Assembly (NCBI RefSeq): GCF_964204645.1
Contig: NC_134035.1
Location: 7,998,501-8,062,500 of the forward strand
Origin: Tubulanus polymorphus
Lineage: Eukaryota > Nemertea > Palaeonemertea > Tubulaniformes > Tubulanidae
Reading direction: 5' to 3'
Length of the DNA: 64,000 bases
The position numbers and the translations under genes were made by a program. Positions 13,258 to 23,678 of this stretch are shown in pieces. The notes under the pieces are model-generated. The model ran no database searches and was not told where the DNA came from. It saw nothing but the letters and a program-made list of their open reading frames with translations. How positions within the stretch are numbered: position 1 is the first letter of the stretch; each line of letters begins with the position of its first letter.

Positions 13258-14399
13258 TTTGGTTTGCTTCCTAGGTGTTTATTCGCACAGGAATCTGTTT
13301 AATCGGCGATGATTTACATCACACACGTGCGATACTAAGTGAAACAGCTCACGTCACGGCTTTTAACAGTGTGGAGCCGATTGACGTGCCACAGCTGGAA
13401 TCGGACGCGGAACCGGACTGGCACACGGCTTTTGGCCATGGCGTAGGCGGCTCTCAGAGTTGCTCAAAAGTTTGTTAGAGTTAACCAATAGTTGAGTTAG
13501 TGACAATTAAAAGTTAATTTTTACTATGTTATTCATCTGCCGATTATCTTTCACCAACTTTTGAGCGAGCTGGCCCTATTCTATCATGAGGGTACAAGTC
13601 GCTGTGCGGCAACGAACCACGCCGGTGTTTTTTCGAGTGTCCACCACAATAGTTGCCACAAATGTATGTTTTGTCAGTCATTTCACGTAACGTATAATCA
13701 GAGTTAATTCTTATAGGAATACAGCTTCGGGTGCGTACTCCAATGTCTGTCAAGCCTGACCTTAACTCCGGATCCACCCGCCGATGGTGCACTAAGCGGC
13801 AACAAATGGTAGCGAGTTCCAAATCTGGACCGTTCGGATGCTGAAAAATATTTCCTACAGTTTAATCTTTCCCTTGACAGAAACAATATCATATTTCATT
13901 AAGACAAGTTTATATTTTCTCAGTTAAGATTGTTAGTTCTTTATTTCATAGTCTCCCTCCATGGACCACATGGTTGAGTGAAATAAAATCCTATCAATCC
14001 TAGCAACCGGTTGTTTGCTGATGCACACTACGCGCTGGGGTTTGGATTAGTCTCGACTGGCACTTTGTTTTCCAGAACCCCCGGGTGCATCAAAATCAGC
14101 CCTCTACTGCATGACTAGATGAGGACGAACACTTCACAAAATTTATTTTCTACGAGGGAAAATGGCAAAAGACAAATTCACTTAGTCCCAGGACGAGATG
14201 ACTGCATTCGGTCCACATTTTGTGAGACAGAACTTCTAATGATTCTATTAAGTGGAAAGACATTATATCAAGAAAATTATTGATCCGTAAGAAAATCAAG
14301 CGCACTCCCAAAAAACAAGTAAACTCGCTAATAATTACAATTTTCCCATAGCCCCTCGCCGTCATTCTTCACTTGTATGTGAATTGCCTGATTCCATGA
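13258..14399. promoter_or_regulatory. Importin 5' leader and shared upstream region
   Basis: Directly upstream of the importin ATG. The first 200 bases (to about 13460) have higher GC content and several CpGs, consistent with a 5' untranslated exon and housekeeping promoter. From 13480 to 14399 I see AT-rich sequence without credible exons. No TATA box can be assigned. The 2.7-kb gap to the plus-strand membrane gene makes a head-to-head arrangement with promoters somewhere between. Confidence 0.3.
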
Positions 14400-14739
14400 T
14401 TTGTGCTTATTGTCGGTGTAATTAGTGTGTGTGTGAAAGGTAACCGGGAATTAATCCTGGTGGAAGCTTTACTGTCGCAGGCGACTCTGGAGCAATTAAA
14501 TGATCCCTCTGCGACAACAGTGGAACCTGAATTTGCAGCACGATAGTACAGTATAGTGCTGACCGACGTGTTAAGTCATTGCGACTCGGCTTTTTCCTTT
14601 CATTAGCAGAGAGTCTCGACTCGGTAAAGTCGTTTTGTTTGATACTAAATCCGATAGTACACCTAGTCAGAAACGGGAGCCGCTGCCTGTTGAGGAGCGT
14701 ATCGAATATTGAACGCGAAGGAAAGAAGCGCCGAGGAAG
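14400..14739 (+). other. Candidate 5' untranslated exon of the downstream membrane-protein gene
   Basis: The coding exon at 15998 is preceded by a splice acceptor (AG at 15981-15982), so an upstream leader exon must exist. This stretch is more GC-rich and CpG-containing than its surroundings and ends at a plausible donor, GAAG|GTAGG (14739/14740). No transcript evidence is available, so this is only the best-looking candidate. Confidence 0.3.
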
Positions 14740-15554
14740 GTAGGCGAACTCTATCAGAAATCACTATAGTAACCGTTTTAAAGCAATTCCACATACGTTA
14801 CTTTCAGAACGAATAGTGGAAATTAAGCCTATGCTGGATATTTATGGCGTTTTTATATACACGGCTAGCAAATTTTTCTAAATCAAAATCGATCATTTTA
14901 TAGCATATATGAACGCTAACAGTCGTGAATAGCTTTCTGTGAAGGTCAGGTATAATCGATATCGTTCCTCCGACGATAATACACGGATAAGAGCCAGAAA
15001 ATCGCGCAGTCAGTTTTACGCAGCGTTTCAGAGTAACGCTCACAACGCCATGACATCTGGACATGTCAGTGTATTGATAGTCAAGCCATTGCTTTAGATG
15101 TGTATTACGGTATATTATATCTATATTCGATTCGAACGGCAGATGAGAAAATTGTTTCTGCTTTTAACTGAATATTACACTGAGAATATCCAAATGTGAG
15201 ATAAACCGGTAGGCTATCCTCTTCGTAAAAAGTTAAAATGGAAAATAGTGCGAAGCCAACCGATTTTCATGAAAGTGGAACTTTTTTCTTGAAATTTGAA
15301 CTTTTTGTAAGGTACCCCACGCAAGTGTTGGGTCCTGGGAGTACTCCCGCTGGTAATTTATGCAAATGAGATACGAATAGAGAAGCAACTTCTAGAATAA
15401 TTGGAGTGAAAATCCTGCTTATTTGTTTCCTACAATTTTGTCTCAAATCAAGTAGGTTTGGAAGCATGTGCATATTCTAAACGAAAACGAATGACAAAGT
15501 GTTACCAATGAGTGAATCTTTTGAAATCCATGGTCAAATTGTCTTAAGACTGGC

Positions 15555-15745
15555 ATCTTAGCAGAACATCGTCAATGGGCGTTCGAACCCCGTCTAAATG
15601 CGGGCATGTAACATCTTTCGGATCCCCAACCTTATAACACAACCACACCTTTTCCAACCCAACCTTCGAGGATTTGAACCTGGGACATCCAACATTCAAC
15701 GGTGCTAGACTACCAGTACGGTAACAGTTGTTGAGATGGTAACCG
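15555..15745 (-). mobile_element. tRNA-derived SINE-like sequence
   Basis: On the minus strand an A-box-like TGGTAGTCTAGCACC is followed about 35 bases later by a B-box-like GGTTCAAATCC, as in a tRNA head. A second B-box-like GGGTTCGAAC follows near 15575. No cloverleaf can be folded convincingly, so I do not call a tRNA gene. The borders are approximate. Confidence 0.4.
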
Positions 15746-15997
15746 ATCACATTCTTTGAGGGTGTGTTCCATATATAATCTGCTTTCACAATCTCCGATT
15801 AATATATACAAGGGGACTTCTCCCAATAAAAAGCACACAAATTTGGCAAAGATAAAGCATAAATAGATTCGAGATAAGAATCTATATAGCACGTACGTAT
15901 AAGAAGTTTTAAAAGTATTGGAATTTTCGATCTTCCAGTTTTAGAAAATGCTACAAATGTGTTTTTTTCAATTCTATTACAGGTATATATATGACAA

Positions 15998-16948
15998 ATG
16001 CCCAGACGGAGTTTAGTTCGTAGAGTACAAGAAACATCAGGATGTCTGGGTCGGGTTCCAGGATCGGCGCATCTCACCGCGTCGATCCTGCTCGTATTAA
16101 CGATGGCGTTACAACTACTTCACTCGAATCGAGGCTGCTACCCGGACCACGCGGCTACCGAAACTTTCATCGTCGAAACACTAGGCGTCGTCAGCAACGG
16201 CCAATTAGCTTTTAAAGGCCGCAGATGGATGTTAAAATCGAATGGTTGCTCGAATTACGGCGCGGCGTTATTCACGCTGTTGTTTGTCAGTTTCCTAGCG
16301 TTAACGGTAGCGATATTCATGGATTATGTATTAATCGACGTAGTAGTCAATTTCACCAGTCTTCCCCCGGAATCGTGTCGTCTGTCGTACGGTAACTCGA
16401 CGTGCGAGTTACGCAACGTCCAGGGCGTCTTTTCGCGCGTGGTTCTGGCCGGGGCGACCACCGTTTTGACTATACCGGCCACGCTCTATAGACTTTACGG
16501 AATGCTGTTTGTTTATGAATCTTCGAGGAGCATCGTCGCGGATGTCGCCGCCTTATCGTCGCATTATGACGAGAACTGCGATAGCCAAGACTTACTGCCT
16601 AAAGATGGCGAGACGCGGCAGCTAGCCCCGAATGAATCGGCGGCTAGATCGATTACTGCCAAAGTAGAAATGAACGTTTCAACTTCCCATCGAAAACAAG
16701 GCTTCCCCGCCGGTGAGGCTATCGAAATGTCCGACAATTCTCACTCTTTGGTGTCTACTGCTAAACCTCAGAAGGGAATGCGTCGCTATAGTTCGGATAG
16801 TCGGGTCGATAGTAAATCAAATTCCTGGGTAAAACAAATGTGGATGAGTTGTGTGTCCCTGAATCAGCTCCGCCACGTGACCGACCAACGATCGTCGTCG
16901 ACTGACAGGAAATCATTGAGTTGCGATTTTCTGCAAACTATGACATAA
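15998..16948 (+). CDS. Unrecognised multi-pass membrane protein, 316 residues
   Basis: A single long open frame, all in one exon. The acceptor CTATTACAG at 15974-15982 starts the exon; an in-frame TGA at 15992-15994 lies just before the ATG, fixing the start. Three strongly hydrophobic segments lie near residues 25-41, 88-118 (long, possibly two passes) and 146-172. The loop before the third has two N-glycosylation sequons (NFT, NST) and two cysteines; the loop after the first has two further cysteines. The last ~145 residues are hydrophilic and Ser-rich, with possible kinase sites such as RRYSSDS, and look cytosolic. N-glycosylation of the second loop would require an external N-terminus, while the Arg-rich N-terminus argues for an internal one, so topology is open. 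Codon use (many CG-containing codons) supports a real gene. I do not recognise the family. Confidence 0.8.
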   Translation: MPRRSLVRRVQETSGCLGRVPGSAHLTASILLVLTMALQLLHSNRGCYPDHAATETFIVETLGVVSNGQLAFKGRRWMLKSNGCSNYGAALFTLLFVSFLALTVAIFMDYVLIDVVVNFTSLPPESCRLSYGNSTCELRNVQGVFSRVVLAGATTVLTIPATLYRLYGMLFVYESSRSIVADVAALSSHYDENCDSQDLLPKDGETRQLAPNESAARSITAKVEMNVSTSHRKQGFPAGEAIEMSDNSHSLVSTAKPQKGMRRYSSDSRVDSKSNSWVKQMWMSCVSLNQLRHVTDQRSSSTDRKSLSCDFLQTMT

Positions 16949-17079
16949 AGGTGCTTCCGCGACTTACGTAGTGCAGGGTGGGGTTACTCTATCCAGACCA
17001 AGTTAAAAATGGGTAAAGATTAAAAGTTGATTGGTATCGTAGAAAGCGGGCTTTCAATCAAGACATGGGCCCGCGCGAT

Positions 17080-17410
17080 CGTGTTTTGGTCCGTGCCAAA
17101 TTACCCCGGAACGTCTTTTCACACTGGTGCCAAATGGGCCCAGATTATTGCGTGCGAATTGCGAATGGTTCCGGGAGTGACTCGCTGTTCGCGTGAGTGC
17201 CAAATGGGCCAACTCGACCAACAATGTCGGACCAGGCGAATTTTAGCACGGGTCAAATTATTGCATTTGAATTTCAACTGGTCCCGGAAGTGACTCGCTT
17301 TGTGTAAGCATTAAGTATCGAGTGAGTGGTTTACGTGTGAACGCGCTTGACTCGGGCCTGATCCGTGCTGCCAATTTGGCCTGGGCCACAAAATTGTCTC
17401 CGTTCGATCT
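17080..17410. repeat. GGCC-rich interspersed repeat, copy 1
   Basis: Contains the diagnostic series GTGCCAAATTA, CCAAATGGGCCC, GTTCCGGGAGTGACTCGCT, GTGAACGCGCT, GGGCCTGATCC and a right end GGCCACAAAATTGTCTCCGT. The same series recurs at 34228, 38290, 41295 and 46600. No terminal repeat or target duplication could be fixed. The GTTCCGG...GTGACTCGC block occurs twice here, suggesting internal duplication. Confidence 0.5.
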
Positions 17411-18169
17411 ATTCTGTCCTGTAATCAATGTCAGTATTCAGAGTTATGTATTTATTGGTAATGAACTATAACTGTTGTGATATAAATATTCGTCCATAGG
17501 TAAGTGTCCTGGAGACTGGTGAAGAATTTCTGAATATTCTGCGAGTTTGATTTTCTCGTACTAATCTCGAGGAGTTTCCTGTGATTCTTCATAAGAAATA
17601 AACCGCAAAAAATTCAGAAAAAAAATCTTTTCTGATATCTCCAAGACGCTTATCTACGTCCAAGATATTAAAGCGATTTGTTGTTTTATTATTCTTATAG
17701 AGCTTTTAGAATAATCGTCATCATTTCGATATACTTCCCGAATCAAGCCAATAGAATCCGAGTGAAAGTCAGCATTCATAATATTGATACTTCAGCATCC
17801 CTTTATCTTTTTACGCAGCTTACAAAATATTTCTTTCTCCTCCACCAGAGAGCTTGTTCAAAATTCTTCATAGCTCTGTTAAAGCTCTACGAAAGCTCTT
17901 CAACCAACTCTACCAAGCTCTGCCAAGCTTTCAAAATTCGGACGTATTCATATCAATTCATTATCCGGGTTCCCGGTCCGGGTTGAGGATGATATTTAGA
18001 TTTTGACCTTATTTGGTCATTTCAACTAAGCTCGGATTATTCATATCTGCATATATTCTAGTCTGGTGTTGCCAGCTGAATGAGTCATTACTGTGGAATT
18101 TTATAAACGATTGGATTTATAAACATGAAATTATTTCAACACAACCAGGATGATGTCTATATGTAATGT
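17411..18169 (+). other. 3' flank of the membrane-protein gene
   Basis: Non-coding. An AATAAA at 17597-17602, about 650 bases after the stop codon, is a candidate polyadenylation signal for the gene ending at 16948. A run of GAGCTT/AAGCTC motifs around 17850-17925 is slightly repetitive. No exon-like sequence is seen. Confidence 0.3.
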
Positions 18170-18440
18170 GACGATGACCGAATTGTTACAATCGCCATCT
18201 ACACGATCATCATCATCTGAACAATCACCTTCTCCAGCATCACTACCATCTCCAGCATCACCATTACCACCATCCCAACCATAACTTTCATCGCCACCAT
18301 ATGCAGCACCAGCATCACCATCTCCACCATCGCGCTTTCACCCATTGAACCAGTCATAGTCATCCAGTCACTGTTATCCCTTCATCCAGTTGACCAGTCA
18401 TCCAGTCATTCGGTTATCCAGCCAACCAGTCAGCTGCACA
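18170..18440. repeat. Imperfect simple-sequence tract
   Basis: Degenerate CATCACCATC/CACCATCTCCAGC units run to about 18335, then CCAGTCAT/CCAGTCA units (18340-18430). Both are low-complexity expansions without an open frame. Confidence 0.7.
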
Positions 18441-18654
18441 TATACATGTACTCCGTAGGGCGGATGAATATAAATATGTGATTTGTCCTAGAAGTCTACA
18501 CTTGGCCTGGGTTCGATTGCCAGATAACTAGACCAAACTGTTCTTTCCGTTTGAAATAAAACAACAACAAAATGTTCATCATTTAACAATATTTTTACAT
18601 TTATTATTATCATTACTAACTATTATTTATCAATCAGTAATTCAATATGCCGGC

Positions 18655-18717
18655 ATATAATAATAATAATAATTATAATAATTATCATTACAATAATAAT
18701 AGTAATATATATAATAT
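18655..18717. repeat. AAT/ATT microsatellite
   Basis: Runs of AATAATAAT and TATAATAATTATCATTACAATAATAATAG-type sequence, split into short stretches to stay within simple trinucleotide expansion. Non-coding. Confidence 0.8.
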
Positions 18718-20231
18718 TTAACAATCAGGCTATTGATGGATAAGTGAATCTTTAACAAGTAAAATACACATCGTACAAACATTTCTTGTGTATGAAGGAA
18801 TAGTAGAAGGAATCGACCGATTTGTGTTTGACAATTGAATTCAGTGCTTGCCAATCAAGTTAATCGTGCAAATAACAACAAATCTTGGACGATCTAGGAG
18901 GTGAATGAACTGGTTCTGTAGTAGTCGCCTAATTATAAATCGAGATATTCATAGTTAAAAACTTCAAAACATCAAACTCCATCAGAATTTCAATTCAACT
19001 GTGTAACCACGTTTTGAAGTGTCATAGTTTCAAAGCCAAACGCAGGGGACACAAACTAATATATATTTATAAAAAATATTCCATGCTTTTATTGATATTA
19101 GATTGGCACTCATGTTGTCACCAGAAAATATGTGTGGAATGACCAAAGTTATCTATTCATCCTTAAAATATGGGAATAATCTGTCCAGATTTTTAGTTTA
19201 TACCGAATGGTAATTTAAACCTTTAAGATTTCAACCATACAAGTCTACATGTTTTAACAAATGTAACTGTGGAAACTGGTCCTGGTGATAGCTCATCATA
19301 AAACCATTGTTATATTGCATGCTATTGAGCAAATAGGTTGGTTAGATACATTAAACGGCTTGTCTCAGCTTGCGACATTAAAATGAGATAATCTTACGAA
19401 ATCTCTGACCAATATTTGACTTACATCATCTGAGCTCTCAGATATTATCTCAGCTGATCGCTTAGAAGTGCTATAGGCTTTGAGTGCTGGAGGTTACCAC
19501 AGGAAGTGCGCGTAATGCTAAATAGAGTAAGTACAGTATTTAGAATAATGCTTTCTACTTTCACACTTAAACATTGAGAATGAATAAGGTTTCTCTCCTA
19601 TTTCGGAGAAGTGCAGTGATCGTCTAACATCTAAATGTGGTGCTCGTAACCTGGATGTTGGTACCATGAACCTACTGAGAAATAACTGATGACGCTGAGA
19701 TACAGTTGTGTTTTATCTATCAATCCACAGCCTCAACCCTCCCCTTTTAGACGCATGAAACTCCATCATCATTTACTGATTGTCCGCACCTCATCAACAA
19801 ACTGAAAACCTGAACAACAAAATACCTGCATCGAAGCCATTTTACAAGATACCAGTTTAGTCGCTACATTTCGCTAAAATACAATTTCTATATTATTTTC
19901 ACAATGAATTCTATCTATGTCGATATACAATAAAGTGTTGCTTTACTGTAGCACCCGGGCAGGGCGGGGCAGATGGAGGGCAGGCCAGACGGAGGGTGGT
20001 GAAGTTCTATCAATTAGCGAAAACCATATACATGTATTACATACCACATTTCATTTATCCTGTTAACACATCCGCGATTAACGATAAAAGCCCTTGTGTA
20101 TCACTTTTAAAAATTCTTGGATTTCAAACATTGACTTTTCATTGCATTTCTTTGAAAAATTAGCTTCAGAAAGTTCCATGTTAAATCCTAGAGCAAAAAG
20201 AATGGAAATCATTGTCAATACCAATACTTAA

Positions 20232-20514
20232 CCCTTTCAATGCCTTTACACTGCAGTGTGGTGTATAAATCGGTGGTGAACTTTTGTGTAAATTGGTGAT
20301 GAACTTTGCTAGTACCTGTACATTATCACCAGTGCATCATGATATTAGTTATTACCTCCATTGAAAAATGGCAGCACCTATCAAACACATTAAAATATCA
20401 ATAACTAACGTCTACACCACAATAATACATGCACATTTATACATTACACTGGGGTGAAATTTTACAAAATAATCTTCAGAACTTCAGGGTAACAATTGTC
20501 AGCACTGAAAAAGG
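20232..20514 (+). mobile_element. piggyBac-type MITE, copy 1 (283 bp)
   Basis: Flanked by TTAA on both sides (20228-20231 and 20515-20518). The left end CCCTTTCAATGCC and right end CAGCACTGAAAAAGG are inverted repeats. Internal CACTGCAGTG and GGTGTATAAAT motifs match the other five copies in the window. TTAA targets with CCC...GGG ends are the hallmark of piggyBac-superfamily elements. No transposase is encoded. Confidence 0.8.
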
Positions 20515-22843
20515 TTAACGCTCAAAACTCAAAGCCGTGGAACTGGATCATCGCAATGGGGAATGTTCAACTGAAGTCATGAAATGTGGTGTATGGCTCT
20601 TTACCTGCTAATTAATCATCTCAAGAGTGGAAAATGTAATTACATCATTACTGTACAAATACAAAATGCTATTTCTTTACAATTTACAGTAAATAAAGCA
20701 TCTTGTGTGTTCTCCAAATTATTCAACATTTAATATTCAACACATTAACACACTCAGCTTACATATTCTGTAATAATTGCACTGTAAGTAATAAGTAGAA
20801 AATACAATCAACAAATCAAACGATAACCTAATAATAAAACTCTTATCAATCAGATCACAAAACATTCAAAACTGAGAAAATAAGTAGATTCAAAAAGAAT
20901 TATAATAGTTTTGCATCATTCAGGAAAAAACATAATGCAGAGTTTTACAACACTATGAAGACCGTTCTCCTCCAGGTTCAAGTGTGCACTTAACTTGCTG
21001 ATAAACATATCATCTATTCAGAGAACTAATTATCTTTTTATAGGAAGATTGAGCCGAATGTGGTGTAGAAGTTTTCCGTGAAACATATTTTTCTCCATAC
21101 TGCGAAACTGGGAACCCGCAATGCTTCTATATTTAAGTGCACAAATGTAATGTCAAATGTAATGTCAACCAATACATGCAAATTCTCTTTTGAATATATA
21201 AAATCTGTAAAGGACTCAAACAAATGATATTGATGTAGGGTTTTTAAAGGTGCTCAAAAGCAATAATCCTATGAAGCAGTTGCTCAACCGTGGAGAGCTT
21301 GTCCGAAGCATTAGTTACACGCCGAAAAACGCAGAAACCGTTTAATGTAACCCAGTAACTCGAGTAGTCAACTATATACAAATTACACCGCTAGAAACCA
21401 TCACTCAATGGCAACACTGAATTACCGCTACGTACATAAACTACTCTTATATGTACAACGTCATCATTCATCTTAAATAAGATCTAAACATAAATTACTA
21501 AAGTAAAACCATTCGCTATAATATCATTCACACTGATAGATAACATATAATATATAAATCATATATTGTATGCGTCGTAGTATATCTACATGTCATGAAA
21601 CACATTGAAACAATGCCCTCGCTTGAGTTTTCATCTAGTTTGTTCAATTCGGTGGTGAATCATCAGTCGGATGTTAGGTCGGAAAAGTTATGATTTCAAC
21701 TTCTCATTTCTAATCCCCCATACATATACACATGTACAAACATGAACCTCGATATACGACCGAGCTTAGCCGGCTTTTGATTCTATAACGAATCAAGCGA
21801 ATCAACACTGGACTGAAGAAAATAACATCATTTTTGAGACAAACGAAACTGGAGCCTTAAAACTTTAATTGCCATATGAAAATCGTGAGTATTCTGACTT
21901 CTCTAGGGGTTCATTTCTTTTGATCCGCCAAAAATGACTACACCCAGTGGACAACCCTCTCTAAATAGTCAGAGGAACCATAGCTACATTTATAAACTAC
22001 AGTCGTGGTTAGTTCTAACAGTTTGTAAATTATTACAATCAAATACCATACCTGGTAATTAATTGTCACACACATAACCTGTACACTTTGGCAATTTAAG
22101 GGTTAAGGTATCACACACGTTCCCAAATCAGTTTGATTCCAGTGACAAAATTTCTGAATTTATCTGAATTTAAGACTTTATGCATCCGGCCAATATGAAG
22201 AGGATAAGACAAATAGGCCGAGAAACATCATCCAGTCCTGATTTGAAATTTAGTTTTCGTTCATGAATATCCATACAAGCGACAATATGAGTAAAATATG
22301 ACTTAAACCGTTGTTAGATACTGAAACACTATGAAATTTCAATGTAGTGAAACACCTCGATATATTACACTATCACAGAATGATTACAAATACATCATTG
22401 CTACGGCAACAAATTTACAAGTCGTATATTTATTCGCAAAAATTCACTTTCTATACGCAAAATAGGTTAATTACAGTAAAAACGTGCGCGAGTCGGATTG
22501 GTAAACATTCAAGTTGGAAGGGAATGTTCGGTCTCAATTTTTTCTTCTCATTTTCGAGTTCCGCCCCTCGAACCAAATACGATCAAAAAGTTTGAGATAA
22601 GGTAAGTGTATAAACGCTTCACCTCCTCAGCTTTCCTAATATACTGTACTGAAATTGAGCTCTGTCACATTTTCTAGTGGTGACTTTTATTCAAAAGCTT
22701 CAAAAGACTCGTGAGTTTTCCCCTAAGTCGTAAAAAAACTACCAGTCCTAATACATCCGACTATCACACAGTTTACTGAATTAGTTTTGTGCGAGCGGTT
22801 GATGGGAGGGATCATAAGAGTTCGTCATGGACCTTTTACAGTG

Positions 22844-22984
22844 AAACCTTATCATAACGAACTTCGACTTAACAAATCAAATATTCTTACCTCATCGATG
22901 AAGCTTCAGTTTTTACTGGTTATCTAATGTACATATTTTCTAGTCAGTTTAAGTTCATCATAATGAGGCCCCCCGTGCTGTACT
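22844..22984. mobile_element. Mariner-like MITE
   Basis: The left end TACAGTGAAACCTTATCATA and the complement of the right end (AGTTCATCATAATGAGG then GTGCTGTA) are related inverted repeats, each bounded by TA. This matches a Tc1/mariner-type non-autonomous element. The ends are diverged. Confidence 0.45.
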
Positions 22985-23587
22985 GCTCATTTTTTAAAAC
23001 TAATTTCGTGTAAATAGGTAGAAGCAGTTTCAATGATTGTGTTTACTGAAAACAGCGTGAAAATGGCTGATTTTTCTCAATTGAGTTAAACGTTTTTTTC
23101 GTGAAACCAAACAAACTCATTAATTTCTGAAATGGACATGAAATTACATTATGTCTTTTACTTTCTATTTTTGATTTCACAGGTCCTGCGTATAAATGAT
23201 AATATTTGATAAACTCGGCATTAGCGATATATCTATCGCCTAGTAAGATAACCACGATTTACGCATATCTTCTCTTTGCCATTCTGAAGTCGCAGGTGAT
23301 TCTAAATCTGGCCGACGTCGCGGCGGACGAACCAGAACTCGTGGTGTAGCAACCGTATCGAAAGCCAATCGAGAATGATGAACGAATCGAAACCAATTTC
23401 TACTACTAGCTTTTTAAAACGCCCCGAACAAATGCGTCGTGTTGAAGTCATATCCGCGCTGAAAAAACTACCGTAATTGACCAGACAAAATCCCTGCCAT
23501 TGTTTTCGTTTTTGTGTGCGCGTGAAGTGTTGAGCTGGCATACACGTATGTGTATATATAAAGTGAACGCTCGACGAGTTATTTTTG

Positions 23588-23593
23588 TTTATT
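23588..23593 (-). terminator. Candidate polyadenylation signal of syndapin
   Basis: AATAAA on the minus strand, 86 bases past the syndapin stop codon. It is the closest canonical signal; distal sites may also exist. Confidence 0.4.
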
Positions 23594-23678
23594 TGCATGC
23601 GGATGTGAGGAGGATTTTGTGATTTGATGTCTTGTCAGAAAACGGCGCACCGCGAGTGGTGAAGACGAGAGAGCGCTA

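Larger units (their letters stand above)
18718..23587. other. AT-rich intergenic DNA between convergent genes
   Basis: Lies between the 3' ends of the membrane-protein gene (plus) and the syndapin gene (minus). No open frame with coding character is present on either strand. It contains one piggyBac-type MITE (20232-20514) and a mariner-like MITE (22844-22984). Part of it could be extended 3' untranslated sequence of syndapin, but nothing in the sequence proves that. Confidence 0.5.

Noticed and set aside
13544-13822. Minus-strand frame of 92 codons with a CGNYCGGH motif
   Set aside because: It looks faintly like a transposon zinc motif, but it has no splice context, neighbouring domain or family match I can defend.
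15560-15740. Possible functional tRNA genes
   Set aside because: B-box-like and A-box-like motifs are present, but spacing and arms do not give a cloverleaf; treated as SINE-like. The same holds for 60890-60970, 61960-62000 and 32430-32515.
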